Part shown: positions 8,500 through 17,675 of the stretch, in pieces
Numbering within the stretch: position 1 is the first letter of the stretch
Layout: the number at the start of each line of letters is the position of its first letter
Origin: Candidatus Saccharimonadota bacterium
GTDB taxonomy: Bacteria; Patescibacteriota; Saccharimonadia; Saccharimonadales; Saccharimonadaceae
Assembly: GCA_016282495.1 (NCBI GenBank)
Contig: JAEEKR010000030.1
Coordinates: 1 to 49,757, forward strand
DNA: 49,757 nt
Direction: 5' to 3'
The notes under the pieces: model-generated
What the model was told of the DNA's origin: nothing
The model's input: only the letters and a program-made list of their open reading frames with translations
The model's database searches: none
Program-made: the position numbers and the translations under genes

Positions 8500-8528
8500 A
8501 TTATAGCACATTTTACTAAAAAACGCAA
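8500..8528 (-). promoter_or_regulatory. Promoter of the 271-aa orphan gene
   Basis: On the minus strand TTGCGT, 17-nt spacer, TATAAT (preceded by GTGC). The leader is about 70 nt. It is divergent from the pgi promoter. Confidence 0.7.
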
Positions 8529-8539
8529 ATTACAGCCTG

Positions 8540-8548
8540 TGATATAAT
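8540..8548 (+). promoter_or_regulatory. Extended -10 promoter of pgi
   Basis: TGA-TATAAT, with no good -35. The start codon is 19 nt past the -10 box and preceded by TGGAGGAAAC, so this gene has a short leader with a Shine-Dalgarno. Confidence 0.65.
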
Positions 8549-8567
8549 AGATAAGATTGGAGGAAAC

Positions 8568-9797
8568 ATGATTAAACTAATTTATCCCGATACCAAAGTT
8601 GATACAGAGAAAGCCAAGCAGATTTTAGCTGAAATCAGCCAAAATCCGATGGGCGGTTGGTTTAATCTTCCCAATAATTACGATAAGGAAGAATTTGCTC
8701 GCATTAAGGAAGCTGCAAAAAAGATTAATAATAATTCTAAATATCTTGTTTGTATTGGTATCGGTGGTTCGTATCTTGGCCACCGCGCCTTGATTGAAGC
8801 TTTAGACCCAGTCAGTCCAACCAAGGTTCTTTATGCCGGCAATTCCTTGAGCTCTATTTCGCTTAAAAAAGTTCTAGACGAACTTGGCGACAATGATTTT
8901 TCCGTCAATGTTATTTCGAAATCCGGCACCACTACCGAGCCCGCCATCGCTTTCCGCATTTTTAAAGAAAAGCTGATTAAAAAATATGGCGAAGAAGAAG
9001 CAAACCGTCGCATTTTTGCCACTACCGACGCGAGTAAAGGTGCACTTCATGACGAAGCCGTGACAAAAGGTTACACTCGCTTTGTCGTGCCAGATAGTAT
9101 TGGTGGTAGGTATTCCGTCTTTACTGCCGTTGGGCTTCTTCCGCTTGCTGTCGCTGGCGTAAATATCGATAATCTTCTTGCTGGTGCTAAAGAGTTTACT
9201 AAAGATTTAGAAAACCCAGCAGAATCTGCGATATTAAGATACGCTTTTACGCGCCATGATTTTCGTGAAAGTGGCCACGATGTAGAGGTTTTATCCTCTT
9301 TCGAACCAAATTTGATGTATTTTAACGAATGGTGGAAACAACTATTCGGCGAATCCGAAGGTAAAGACGGTAAAGGCATTTTCCCAGCATCTGTTATTTG
9401 TACAACCGATCTTCATTCTATGGGCCAATATCTTCAAGAGGGTAGGAGAAACATTTTTGAAACCGTAATTAAAGTCGTGAATAGTGAGATCGACTTTACA
9501 ATTCCAAAGCTAGACGATGATTGCGACGGCCTTGGCTATCTTGAAGGAAAGAGCCTAAACCACGTTAATGAACAAGCCCTAGAAGCCACAGTTAGCGCAC
9601 ACAAAACTGGTAATATCCCAGTAATAAAAATTGAAATACCAGATATCTCCGAAAAATCATTCGGTGCTCTAATTTACTTCTTCGAAACCGCCTGTGCTGT
9701 CTCCGCCATCCTTGGTAAAGTCAATCCTTTCAACCAGCCAGGCGTAGAAGAATACAAACGCGAAATGTTTAAGCTTCTTGGTAAAACCGGATTTTGA
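8568..9797 (+). CDS. pgi: Glucose-6-phosphate isomerase
   Basis: This enzyme interconverts glucose 6-phosphate and fructose 6-phosphate in the cytosol at the head of glycolysis. The 409-aa length fits the short bacterial form. Signature segments are GIGGSYLG (residues 64-71), the phosphate-binding SKSGTTTEP (about 117-125), and VEVLSSFEPN and GKSLNHVNEQA further on. GGAGG is 5 nt before the ATG. The gene ends in three closely spaced stops (TGATGATAA), which at the same time build the extended -10 box of gpmI. It clusters with gpmI and galU, giving a small sugar-phosphate region. Confidence 0.95.
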   Translation: MIKLIYPDTKVDTEKAKQILAEISQNPMGGWFNLPNNYDKEEFARIKEAAKKINNNSKYLVCIGIGGSYLGHRALIEALDPVSPTKVLYAGNSLSSISLKKVLDELGDNDFSVNVISKSGTTTEPAIAFRIFKEKLIKKYGEEEANRRIFATTDASKGALHDEAVTKGYTRFVVPDSIGGRYSVFTAVGLLPLAVAGVNIDNLLAGAKEFTKDLENPAESAILRYAFTRHDFRESGHDVEVLSSFEPNLMYFNEWWKQLFGESEGKDGKGIFPASVICTTDLHSMGQYLQEGRRNIFETVIKVVNSEIDFTIPKLDDDCDGLGYLEGKSLNHVNEQALEATVSAHKTGNIPVIKIEIPDISEKSFGALIYFFETACAVSAILGKVNPFNQPGVEEYKREMFKLLGKTGF

Positions 9798-9806
9798 TGA
9801 TAAGAT
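9798..9806 (+). promoter_or_regulatory. Leaderless-type promoter of gpmI
   Basis: TGA-TAAGAT formed by the stop codons of pgi; 6 nt to the ATG and no Shine-Dalgarno. Confidence 0.55.
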
Positions 9807-9812
9807 AATTAT

Positions 9813-11420
9813 ATGGAAAAGAGTGGGCAAGAAAAGATAAAAATTAGCTATAAAGGGCCAGTTGTCCTCGCTGTATTGGATGGCGTAGGATTGAGCTCTA
9901 AACGTGATGGCAATGCTTTACAGATTGCACACACCGACTTTTTGAACAAAATGGCAAGAAAATATCCTGGTATTGCGATCAAGGCTAGTGGTGAAGCCGT
10001 GGGTATTTTACCTGGCATTATGGGAAATTCCGAAGTTGGACACAACACAATTGGCTGTGGACAGATTATTAAGCAAGGAATTGCTAGCATCGAGGAAGCA
10101 TTTGCTACCGGTAAAATCTGGGAGTCGAAAGCATGGAACGACATTATTAATCGTTTGACTGATAATCAAAAAACTCTACATTTCAGTGGAATTTTCTCCG
10201 ACGGAAATGTACACAGTAGTATCGACCACCTCGAAAAAATGATCGAAGAAGCTAATTCTAGAGGCATTAAGCGCATTCGCGTCCATCTCGTTTTTGATGG
10301 TCGCGACGTTCCGCCTCAATCTGAGCCAAAATATATTCAGCGTCTAGAATCTTTCCTGCGATATTTCCCGGGCTGCGATTATAGAATCGCATCTGGCGGA
10401 GGCAGAATGGTATTTGTTGCTGATCGCTACCAGAACGATTGGGGTATGGTGGAAAAAGGTTGGAACGCCATTGTTCACGGTAAAGCGGAGCATCACTTTG
10501 AAAACGCTGCAGATGCGGTAAGGGCTTTTCGTGCTAAGGACTCTAACATCCAAGATCAATATCTTCCAGCGTTTGTTGTAGTGGACGAAAAAGACCAACC
10601 AATTGGCAAAGTCGAAGACGGCGACGCATTTATCTATTATGATTTCCGCGCTGATCGTGCTATCGAAATTGCCATGGCTTTCACTTATAACGATTTCCCA
10701 TATTTTGATCGTGGTTATCGCCCAGATGTTTATTTTGCCGGTATGACAGAGTATAATTCCGACACTCACGTTCCGGAGCATCAGTTAGTTCCGGCTGTGC
10801 AAATCGATCATACACTAAATCAATTCTTGGGCGAGCGAAATATCTCACAGCTTGCTATTTCGGAGACGGTTAAGTTTGGTCATATTACCTATTATTTTAA
10901 TGGTAACAGTTATGATAAAGCCCCTGGCGAAGAACATATCAAAATAGATTCCGGCCCATCCGATTATGATAATCGCCCATGGATGATGGCCGCCGAAATA
11001 ACTGATACGGCATTAGAGAACTTGGATAAATATCGCTTTGTGCGTCTTAATTATCCTAACGGCGACATGGTCGGGCATTTAGCCAATATAGAATCGGGTA
11101 TTATAGCAATGGAATCAATCGACGTGCAACTAGCTCGTCTAGCAAGAAAAGTTGATGAACTTGGCGGAGTGTTATTAATCACTGCGGACCATGGTAATAT
11201 TGAAGAGTTATTAGACGAATACGGTAAGCCAAAGACTTCCCACACCACTAATCCGGTACCGTTTTTAGTCTATGACAATACCGAAAATCGTACGAAATAC
11301 CGTCTTTCTAGGAATCCGGACCAAGGTCTTTCAAATATTGCGTCAACTATTGCAATTATGCTCGGCCAAGATGATTATCCAACAGAATGGCGCGACCCCT
11401 TAATTAATGTGATAGAATAG
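9813..11420 (+). CDS. gpmI: 2,3-bisphosphoglycerate-independent phosphoglycerate mutase
   Basis: This enzyme converts 3-phosphoglycerate to 2-phosphoglycerate in lower glycolysis using two Mn ions and a phosphoserine intermediate. The 535-aa protein has the alkaline-phosphatase-superfamily layout: metal-binding LAVLDGVG (D23), the catalytic GIMGNSEVGHN with S73, DGRDVPPQS (phosphotransferase domain), DFRADRAIE, and the C-terminal metal site ITADHGNIEELLD with SHTTNPVPF. Length is slightly above the usual ~510. No Shine-Dalgarno is present; the -10 box lies 6 nt before the ATG. The end of this gene supplies the promoter for the next one. Confidence 0.96.
   Translation: MEKSGQEKIKISYKGPVVLAVLDGVGLSSKRDGNALQIAHTDFLNKMARKYPGIAIKASGEAVGILPGIMGNSEVGHNTIGCGQIIKQGIASIEEAFATGKIWESKAWNDIINRLTDNQKTLHFSGIFSDGNVHSSIDHLEKMIEEANSRGIKRIRVHLVFDGRDVPPQSEPKYIQRLESFLRYFPGCDYRIASGGGRMVFVADRYQNDWGMVEKGWNAIVHGKAEHHFENAADAVRAFRAKDSNIQDQYLPAFVVVDEKDQPIGKVEDGDAFIYYDFRADRAIEIAMAFTYNDFPYFDRGYRPDVYFAGMTEYNSDTHVPEHQLVPAVQIDHTLNQFLGERNISQLAISETVKFGHITYYFNGNSYDKAPGEEHIKIDSGPSDYDNRPWMMAAEITDTALENLDKYRFVRLNYPNGDMVGHLANIESGIIAMESIDVQLARLARKVDELGGVLLITADHGNIEELLDEYGKPKTSHTTNPVPFLVYDNTENRTKYRLSRNPDQGLSNIASTIAIMLGQDDYPTEWRDPLINVIE
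11410..11418 (+). promoter_or_regulatory. Leaderless-type promoter of the ZIP transporter gene
   Basis: TGA-TAGAAT inside the last codons of gpmI; 6 nt to the ATG at 11425. Confidence 0.5.
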
Positions 11421-11424
11421 TTTC

Positions 11425-12114
11425 ATGAATTTTCTCATAATGATTATAGCGACCATTTTGACCGCTATGTTGTCTTTATCTGGCGGTTTTGTTTTGCTTT
11501 TTGGTTCAAAAAAGTCAGCTAAATTGGTGCAAAAATACGGCACGGCCTTTGCAGCATTAGTTTTAGTTGGAGTAGTTTTTCTAGATATTATTCCAGAAAT
11601 ATTAGAGGAGGAAACTCTCCCCGTTTGGGCAATGATAATACTAATAGTCGCAGGTGCTGCTAGCTGTATTCTGGTAAGCTTTGTCGCTGGACACTTTCAT
11701 AAACATGGCGATGAACATACTTTTCACAATAAAAAACAAGCAATCGCTATGCTAATCGTTGATTCTCTTCATACCGCAGTGGACGGAGTAGTTCTCGGAG
11801 CCTCTTTCGTCGCTAGCCCAAGCACAGGGCTATTAGCCGCACTAGCCACTGCCGTACACGAAATACCACAAGAAATCGGCGATTTCTCCATCATGATACG
11901 CGCCAAAATGAAGGCAAAAAAAATAGCAAAACTCCAGATTATTTCTAGCCTCATTCTGGTTCCTGCCGCTATGGTAGCTTATTTTGCCGGTAATATTATT
12001 GAACCACATTTACCAGTCTTAATGGCTCTCATCGCTGGGTTCTTTTTGTATATTGCGCTTGGTGAAATCTGTAGTATTATTAAGAGAGCTAAAGATCATA
12101 AAAAAGGATCCTAA
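11425..12114 (+). CDS. ZIP-family divalent metal transporter
   Basis: ZIP proteins carry zinc, iron or related divalent cations into the cytosol. This 229-aa protein has about seven hydrophobic segments, the first at residues 3-27. The signature helices are DSLHTAVDGVVLGASF and ATAVHEIPQEIGDFSIM, with the HEIPQE motif forming the binuclear metal site. A His-rich loop (HFHKHGDEHTFH) lies between helices 3 and 4, as usual. No Shine-Dalgarno is present; its own -10 box sits in gpmI. galU follows after 9 nt with a GGAGG site, so the two are probably cotranscribed. The metal specificity cannot be read from sequence. Confidence 0.9.
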   Translation: MNFLIMIIATILTAMLSLSGGFVLLFGSKKSAKLVQKYGTAFAALVLVGVVFLDIIPEILEEETLPVWAMIILIVAGAASCILVSFVAGHFHKHGDEHTFHNKKQAIAMLIVDSLHTAVDGVVLGASFVASPSTGLLAALATAVHEIPQEIGDFSIMIRAKMKAKKIAKLQIISSLILVPAAMVAYFAGNIIEPHLPVLMALIAGFFLYIALGEICSIIKRAKDHKKGS

Positions 12115-12123
12115 GGAGGAAAA

Positions 12124-12963
12124 ATGCCCAAAATTACCAAAGCTATTATTCCAGTTGCTGGATGGGGCACTAGGCGCTTGCCTATTACAAAAGTTATCGA
12201 AAAATCAATGTTACCAGTAGGTAATAGACCGCTTGTAGATTATTCCGTGCAGGAATTAATTGAGGCTGGAGTTACAGACATTTATATGGTGATTAGTAAT
12301 GTTGAGCCATGCCAAGTCAGGGCTTTTTATAACGATAATATTGCGCTCAACCAATACCTCATCGATCGAGGTAAAGAAGACAGATTAAAACTAGCCAAGA
12401 CATTGCCTGACAACGTAAGGATCCACTATGTTGTGCAAGATCCTTCTGGGAAGTATGGTACTGCAGTACCAGTTTGTATGGTGGCTGAAGAATACAATAT
12501 CGATGAATCAGTTTTTGTATTTTTTGGTGATGATTTTATCTGGAATCCAAACGGCGAATCAGCTGCTAAATCGTTATTAAAATCTGTCAAAAACGATAAC
12601 GAATCTGCTATTTTGGGCGTCAAAGTGCCAAAAGAAGAAGTAACTAAGTATGGTGAAATAATCGTAAAAGACGGAAAGTTAGCTAAAATTACCGAAAAAC
12701 CAAAATTAGAGGATGTGAAGAGCGACTTAGTCCATGTTAGTAAATATATTATGTCCCCAGCTCTCATCCAGGAAATGATCAAATACGTTCATGAACACGA
12801 CTTTGGTCCGCTAGACCAAGAGTATATGGCTACCGATCCGCTAGAAACATTTGTTGAAAACGGTGGTATCGTAAGAGTTGCTCCAACTACCGGCAAATAT
12901 CTCGACGGCGGTTCTATCGAGGGTTGGGTGCACGCCAATGACGTTGTCTGTGGCAACAAATAG
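12124..12963 (+). CDS. galU: UTP--glucose-1-phosphate uridylyltransferase
   Basis: GalU makes UDP-glucose from UTP and glucose 1-phosphate, feeding glycolipid and polysaccharide synthesis. The 279-aa length is typical. The nucleotide-binding segment reads VAGWGTRRLPITKVIEKSMLPVG (about 12-34), slightly diverged from the common GLGTRFLPATK form, followed by NRPLVDYSVQELIEAG, VFFGDDF and the sugar-binding EKP region (ITEKPKLEDV). The start has GGAGG 5 nt upstream and follows the ZIP gene by 9 nt. Other sugar nucleotidyltransferases are possible, but the overall motif set fits GalU best. Confidence 0.88.
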   Translation: MPKITKAIIPVAGWGTRRLPITKVIEKSMLPVGNRPLVDYSVQELIEAGVTDIYMVISNVEPCQVRAFYNDNIALNQYLIDRGKEDRLKLAKTLPDNVRIHYVVQDPSGKYGTAVPVCMVAEEYNIDESVFVFFGDDFIWNPNGESAAKSLLKSVKNDNESAILGVKVPKEEVTKYGEIIVKDGKLAKITEKPKLEDVKSDLVHVSKYIMSPALIQEMIKYVHEHDFGPLDQEYMATDPLETFVENGGIVRVAPTTGKYLDGGSIEGWVHANDVVCGNK

Positions 12964-12985
12964 TATTCAAAAAATATTCATTTTG

Positions 12986-12994
12986 TGATATAAT
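12986..12994 (+). promoter_or_regulatory. Leaderless-type promoter of murA
   Basis: TGA-TATAAT ending 6 nt before the ATG at 13001; no Shine-Dalgarno. Confidence 0.7.
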
Positions 12995-13000
12995 TTTCTT

Positions 13001-14554
13001 ATGCAAAAGGAAAAGACATACCAAGAAAAAATTGGTGATATTGTTGCTAGATTGCGCACAGAAAAAAACATGACGCAATCTGAGTTAGCTAAAAGAATCG
13101 GTACTAGTCAATCCGCTATTCATCGTATCGAAAAAGGCAATCAGAACATTTCCTTAGAAATGATTAAGAAGCTATCAACTTGTTTTGGTAGTCATATCTT
13201 ATCTATAAATGATTCATCATCGCAAAACTTTTGTGTACACGGTGGCAAAGAATTACACGGCGAAATAAAAGTTAATACTAGCAAAAATGCTGCCGTCGGA
13301 TTAATTTGTGCTTCATTATTAAATACCGGAAGAACCACTTTCAAACACGTTGCACGTATCGAGGAGGTCTTCCGTCTTGTTGAAGTATTAGAGTCTATAG
13401 GTGTAAAATGCCGCTGGGTTAATGATTCGAAGGACCTAGAAATTATACCACCACGCGAATTAAAAATTAAAGATATTGACGTTGAGGCTGCCAAAAAAAC
13501 CCGCTCCATTATTATGTTTATGGGGCCTTTGCTTCATCGTTTTAAGAAATTTCAGCTCCCATATGCTGGTGGCTGTTCTCTTGGTGTCCGCACCATCGAT
13601 CCACATCTCAGAGCACTCTCGGCTTTTGGTCTTAAGTTGAACTCAAAACCAACCAAAGGTTTTTATGATATTAGCGTAGACAAAGACAAATTAATAAGTG
13701 GCAAAGAAAAGAAGATTGTCTTAGTAGAAAGAGGCGACACTGTTACAGAAAACGCTCTTATGGCCGCTGCGATTAATCCTGGAAAAACTACAATTATTGG
13801 TGCCTCTTCCAACTATATGGTTCAAGACGTCTGCTTCTTCCTACAAAGTATGGGTGTAAAAATCAGTGGCATAGGCACCACTACACTAACCATAGAAGGA
13901 AACAACGGCTTATTTAATAAAAACATCAGCTATAGCCCGTCAGAGGACCCAATTGAAGCCATGTCTCTAATTGCTGTTGGATTGGTGACGAAATCCGAAA
14001 TTACTATTAGGCGTGCCCCTATTGAATTTTTGGAAATTGAGTTAGAAATACTAAAAACCATGAATGCAAAAATAGAAGTTTCGAGTGAGTACTTATCCTA
14101 TAATCACAGGACTAGGCTGGTTGATTTAAAAATCAAAAAATCCGTTCTTCACGCTCCAACGGACAAAATCCACCCAATGCCATTTCCTGGATTAAATATC
14201 GACAACTTGCCATTCTTTTCAGTCATTGCTGCTACAGCAAAGGGTAGGACTTTGATTCACGACTGGGTTTTTGAAAACCGGGCAATCTATACAACAGAAT
14301 TATCAAAACTAAATGCCAATGTCGAACTTCTTGATGCTCACCGTGTGTATATCGAAGGCCCGACGAATTGGCGTTCTGCTGAAATCGCCGCACCACCAGC
14401 ACTTCGTCCAGCTATGGTTGTTTTGATTGCTATGCTCGCTGCTCCAGGCACCTCGATTCTTTACAATGTATATACTATTAACAGGGGTTACCAAGATTTC
14501 GCGGCCAGGCTTAGGACTCTCGGCGCCGACATCTCCCTACTCGCTGGCATTTAG
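13001..14554 (+). CDS. murA: UDP-N-acetylglucosamine 1-carboxyvinyltransferase with N-terminal HTH domain
   Basis: MurA transfers enolpyruvate from PEP to UDP-GlcNAc, the first committed step of peptidoglycan synthesis. Residues about 75-515 form the two-domain enolpyruvyl transferase, with SKNAAVGLI (the KN substrate pair), the catalytic cysteine C192 in GGCSLGVRTIDPH (E. coli Cys115; fosfomycin target) and RPAMVVLIAMLA near the end. The first about 65 residues are an XRE-type helix-turn-helix (MTQSELAKRIGTSQSAIHRIEKGNQNISLEMIKKL), absent from classical MurA of about 420 aa. The fusion is in one uninterrupted frame, and the ATG is fixed by the -10 box 6 nt upstream. A DNA-binding, possibly autoregulatory function is inferred. 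Confidence 0.92.
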   Translation: MQKEKTYQEKIGDIVARLRTEKNMTQSELAKRIGTSQSAIHRIEKGNQNISLEMIKKLSTCFGSHILSINDSSSQNFCVHGGKELHGEIKVNTSKNAAVGLICASLLNTGRTTFKHVARIEEVFRLVEVLESIGVKCRWVNDSKDLEIIPPRELKIKDIDVEAAKKTRSIIMFMGPLLHRFKKFQLPYAGGCSLGVRTIDPHLRALSAFGLKLNSKPTKGFYDISVDKDKLISGKEKKIVLVERGDTVTENALMAAAINPGKTTIIGASSNYMVQDVCFFLQSMGVKISGIGTTTLTIEGNNGLFNKNISYSPSEDPIEAMSLIAVGLVTKSEITIRRAPIEFLEIELEILKTMNAKIEVSSEYLSYNHRTRLVDLKIKKSVLHAPTDKIHPMPFPGLNIDNLPFFSVIAATAKGRTLIHDWVFENRAIYTTELSKLNANVELLDAHRVYIEGPTNWRSAEIAAPPALRPAMVVLIAMLAAPGTSILYNVYTINRGYQDFAARLRTLGADISLLAGI

Positions 14555-14564
14555 TTTGCAACTT

Positions 14565-14573
14565 TGTTAAAAT
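14565..14573 (+). promoter_or_regulatory. Leaderless-type promoter of the UvrD/PcrA gene
   Basis: TGT-TAAAAT ending 6 nt before the ATG at 14580; no Shine-Dalgarno. Confidence 0.6.
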
Positions 14574-14579
14574 TAAACA

Positions 14580-16571
14580 ATGCGAATATTGGATCAGCTT
14601 AATCCAGCTCAAATAGAAGCCGTAGAAACATTATCTGGCCCAGTGCTAATTTTGGCCGGTGCTGGTTCTGGCAAAACTAAAACCCTAACTCACCGTATTG
14701 CCAACTTAATCATCCACGGCGTTCTGCCACAGAATATTCTAGCTGTTACTTTCACTAACAAAGCAGCCAAAGAAATGCGTACGCGTCTTTGGAATTTGAT
14801 TGAACCAGAGCAATCAGCCATAAACCCAGATCCACCATATAACTTCATGCCGTATATGGGTACTTTTCATGGCATTTGTGTCAAAATTCTGCGCCAAGAG
14901 CACGAAGCCCTCGGTCTTGATCGCGATTTTGTTATTTATGACACGGAAGATCAGCAGTCTCTTATCAAAAGAATCATCAAAAATCTTGAAATTGACGACA
15001 AATCTCTTAAGCCAAAAGCCATCCAATCAATCATCAGTAAGTGCAAAAACGAAGGTACAAGTGCGGAAGAATACGGTGCTTCAGCCTTATATCCTAAACA
15101 AAAAACCATAGCCAAGATTTTTGGCCGCTACGAAATAGAAAAAGCTAAATCGAATGCCTTGGATTTCGATGATTTGCTAATATTTGCAGTTAGGCTATTC
15201 AAAAACAATCCAGACGTTAGAGAACGCTGGCGTAACCGTTTCGAGCATATTTTAATTGATGAATATCAAGATACTAACGCAGTTCAATATAAACTAATAA
15301 AACTATTAGTTAATGATAAATACAATATTTGCGTTGTTGGTGACGATTGGCAGTCAATTTACTCTTGGCGTGGTGCTGATTTCACAAATATTCTAAATTT
15401 TGAAAAAGACTTTCCAAATGCCAAAGTAGTAAAACTAGAACAAAACTACCGTAGCACTGGTAATATTCTGGATGCTTCGCAGGCAATTATCACAAAGAAT
15501 AAGGTCAGAACCGATAAAACCTTATTTACTAAAGCTGGGAAGGGAAAGCCGATTGTTATTGAGTCTTTACGTGACGAGAACTCTGAGGCAACTTGGGTAG
15601 CCTTAAAAATCGGTCGCATGATTGACGAGGGGAGAAACTTCTCTGATTTCGCTGTATTGTATCGCACTAATGCTCAATCTTATGCTTTTGAAAAAGCGTT
15701 TATCAGCTACAGGATTCCGTATAAAATCATCGGTGGCGTACGTTTTTATGATCGTAAAGAAGTCAAGGATGTCCTCGCTATTTTAAAAGTCTTAATCAAT
15801 CATCGCGATCTAGTAAGTTTAGAGCGCGTTGCACACAACGTACTTTCTGGTGTTGGTGAAGCGAGCTTAAGAAAAATTTTTGATTTTCTAGACCGAAGTG
15901 ATGCCAAACTACCCCTTCTAGAGCCAGAGCTTACCTCATCTCTTTCTGCCAAAGCCAAAAAAAGCATGCTAAGCTTAGCGAACTTTATCCGAAAAACCAG
16001 TCCAGAAGATACCCCGTCAAAAATTATCCAGAATGCCATCGATTATTTTGATTTTAAAGAATTGCTAAATGATGGTACGCCTAGCGGTGAAGACCGCATT
16101 GCTAACTTAGCGGTTCTAATTGATAATGCAGCCCCATATAATACCTTAGAAGATTTTCTCGCCGATGCAGCTTTAATGTCTAGTGCCGATGAATCATCTG
16201 CCAAAGACTCTGTCACTTTAATGACTCTTCATGCTGCTAAGGGTCTAGAATTTCCAGTTGTCTTTCTAGTCGGAATGGAAGACGGGCTATTCCCAAGCGC
16301 AAGATCTGAAAATGAAGCCGATCTAGAAGAAGAAAGAAGACTTGCTTATGTTGGCATGACACGGGCTATGCAAGAATTGTTCTTAACTTATGCCAAATCA
16401 CGCTTCTCCTTCGGAGGTCGTAACTACTCTATGCCATCCAGGTTTCTTTTAGAACTAGGCTATAATCCATATGGCTCAAATAGTTATTCCGGCGACGATT
16501 ATCAAGACGACGAATTCTCCGGCGACGATTTTGACTCATTCCCGCCAGATGACGTCCCGGTCTTTGAATAA
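14580..16571 (+). CDS. pcrA: UvrD/PcrA-type superfamily 1 DNA helicase
   Basis: This 663-aa 3'-5' helicase acts in nucleotide excision repair, replication restart and removal of recombination intermediates. SF1 motifs are in order: Q-motif LNPAQIEAVE, Walker A AGAGSGKT (27-34), TFTNKAAKEM (Ia), the DEYQDTN Walker B, GDDWQSIYSWRGAD (III), LEQNYRS (IV), and the C-terminal LMTLHAAKGLEFPVVFLVGMEDGLFP and EERRLAYVGMTRA blocks. The C-terminus is short and acidic (GDDYQDDEFSGDDFDSF) rather than the RNAP-binding Tudor region seen in Bacillus PcrA, so partner contacts may differ. uvrA is also in this window. Start is leaderless. Confidence 0.95.
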   Translation: MRILDQLNPAQIEAVETLSGPVLILAGAGSGKTKTLTHRIANLIIHGVLPQNILAVTFTNKAAKEMRTRLWNLIEPEQSAINPDPPYNFMPYMGTFHGICVKILRQEHEALGLDRDFVIYDTEDQQSLIKRIIKNLEIDDKSLKPKAIQSIISKCKNEGTSAEEYGASALYPKQKTIAKIFGRYEIEKAKSNALDFDDLLIFAVRLFKNNPDVRERWRNRFEHILIDEYQDTNAVQYKLIKLLVNDKYNICVVGDDWQSIYSWRGADFTNILNFEKDFPNAKVVKLEQNYRSTGNILDASQAIITKNKVRTDKTLFTKAGKGKPIVIESLRDENSEATWVALKIGRMIDEGRNFSDFAVLYRTNAQSYAFEKAFISYRIPYKIIGGVRFYDRKEVKDVLAILKVLINHRDLVSLERVAHNVLSGVGEASLRKIFDFLDRSDAKLPLLEPELTSSLSAKAKKSMLSLANFIRKTSPEDTPSKIIQNAIDYFDFKELLNDGTPSGEDRIANLAVLIDNAAPYNTLEDFLADAALMSSADESSAKDSVTLMTLHAAKGLEFPVVFLVGMEDGLFPSARSENEADLEEERRLAYVGMTRAMQELFLTYAKSRFSFGGRNYSMPSRFLLELGYNPYGSNSYSGDDYQDDEFSGDDFDSFPPDDVPVFE

Positions 16572-16582
16572 AAGCGTATCTG

Positions 16583-16591
16583 TGATATAAT
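16583..16591 (+). promoter_or_regulatory. Leaderless-type promoter of the DUF348/G5/3D gene
   Basis: TGA-TATAAT ending 7 nt before the ATG at 16599; no Shine-Dalgarno. Confidence 0.7.
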
Positions 16592-16598
16592 AAAACAG

Positions 16599-17675
16599 AT
16601 GAGATTTTCTCATTTTAGTCTGAATAAATTTACCATAATCTCAGGGGTTATATTCTTTGGGGTTGTTTTTGCGTTATTGTTGGCTAGTGTTCCTCTAACG
16701 TTTGCTGACAATTCAGAATCAAGTATTGCTCATGATTCAGAAAACCATTTTGTCACGATTTACGATCAAGGCTCAAGCCTCACAATTAAAACAAACGCAA
16801 ACACCGTAGAAGAGGCTTTAGAGAGTGCCAATATCTCGTTAGAAGAATCCGATACAGTGGAGCCTAGCCTATCTTCTCCAATTAATGCTGACAACTTTTT
16901 TATTAATATATATCGCGCTCATCCAATACTCATCAAAGACGGCAAAGTTTCAAAATATGCTTTAGCTTCCAGCTATGATCCAAAGACGGCTATCAGAAGT
17001 GCTGGTATTACCGTTTACGATGGAGATACGATTATTAGAGAGACAAACAAGAATTTCTTAGAAGTTGGTTCAGTCGTTACTTATAGGATTATAAGAAACG
17101 GCGGAAAAACAATAACTATAGAAGAGGAACTACCATTCGACGAAGAAACTGTGAAGGATTATAATATCGGCGCAGGAAATACCGAAGTTCGCCAACTTGG
17201 AGAAGTAGGCGTGAAAGCTGTTGTTTACGAGGTTCAGTATGTGGACGGAAAAGAAGTTTCGCGCAAGTTGGTCTCTGAAAAAGTAGTTAAAGAGCCTGTA
17301 ACACGAATTGTAGCTGTAGGTGCCAGTCAAATTGAGATGAACCCACTCACGGCTTCAAAGGGTCGCAACAGATATACCACTACAGGGACTAACGGTCAGA
17401 TAATTGAAAGACAAGAGACTTTTTATGACCTAAATATGTCTAAAGTTATGGCGGCAAACTGCGGAGGAGGAGGATATTCCGTGCGCGGTGATGGTGTTAA
17501 GATAGACAAGGACGGCTATGTCATTGTCGCCGCTAATCTTGATCGTTATCCACGCTGTTCAGTAGTTGAGACTTCGCTTGGACAAGGCAAAGTCTATGAT
17601 ACCGGATCTTTCGCCAGTTCTAGCCCAGAACAATTCGATATTGCGACGGACTGGAGCAAACGGGATGGCATTTAA
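16599..17675 (+). CDS. YabE/RpfB-like secreted protein with DUF348, G5 and 3D domains
   Basis: This 358-aa protein is probably a cell-wall hydrolase of the resuscitation-factor class. A signal or TM segment covers about 10-36. Two DUF348-like units follow (about 47-95, SLTIKTNANTVEEALESANI; and about 98-150, DPKTAIRSAGITVYDGDTI), then a G5 domain (about 175-250, GVKAVVYEVQYVDGKEVSRKLVSEKVVKEPVTRIVAVG) and a C-terminal 3D-type domain with aspartates in VKIDKDG, VYDTG and FDIATDW. The 3D fold is shared with MltA lytic transglycosylases and the same domain order occurs in Bacillus YabE. Its stop overlaps the ksgA start, so the two genes are translationally coupled. Peptidoglycan remodelling is inferred. 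Confidence 0.85.
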   Translation: MRFSHFSLNKFTIISGVIFFGVVFALLLASVPLTFADNSESSIAHDSENHFVTIYDQGSSLTIKTNANTVEEALESANISLEESDTVEPSLSSPINADNFFINIYRAHPILIKDGKVSKYALASSYDPKTAIRSAGITVYDGDTIIRETNKNFLEVGSVVTYRIIRNGGKTITIEEELPFDEETVKDYNIGAGNTEVRQLGEVGVKAVVYEVQYVDGKEVSRKLVSEKVVKEPVTRIVAVGASQIEMNPLTASKGRNRYTTTGTNGQIIERQETFYDLNMSKVMAANCGGGGYSVRGDGVKIDKDGYVIVAANLDRYPRCSVVETSLGQGKVYDTGSFASSSPEQFDIATDWSKRDGI

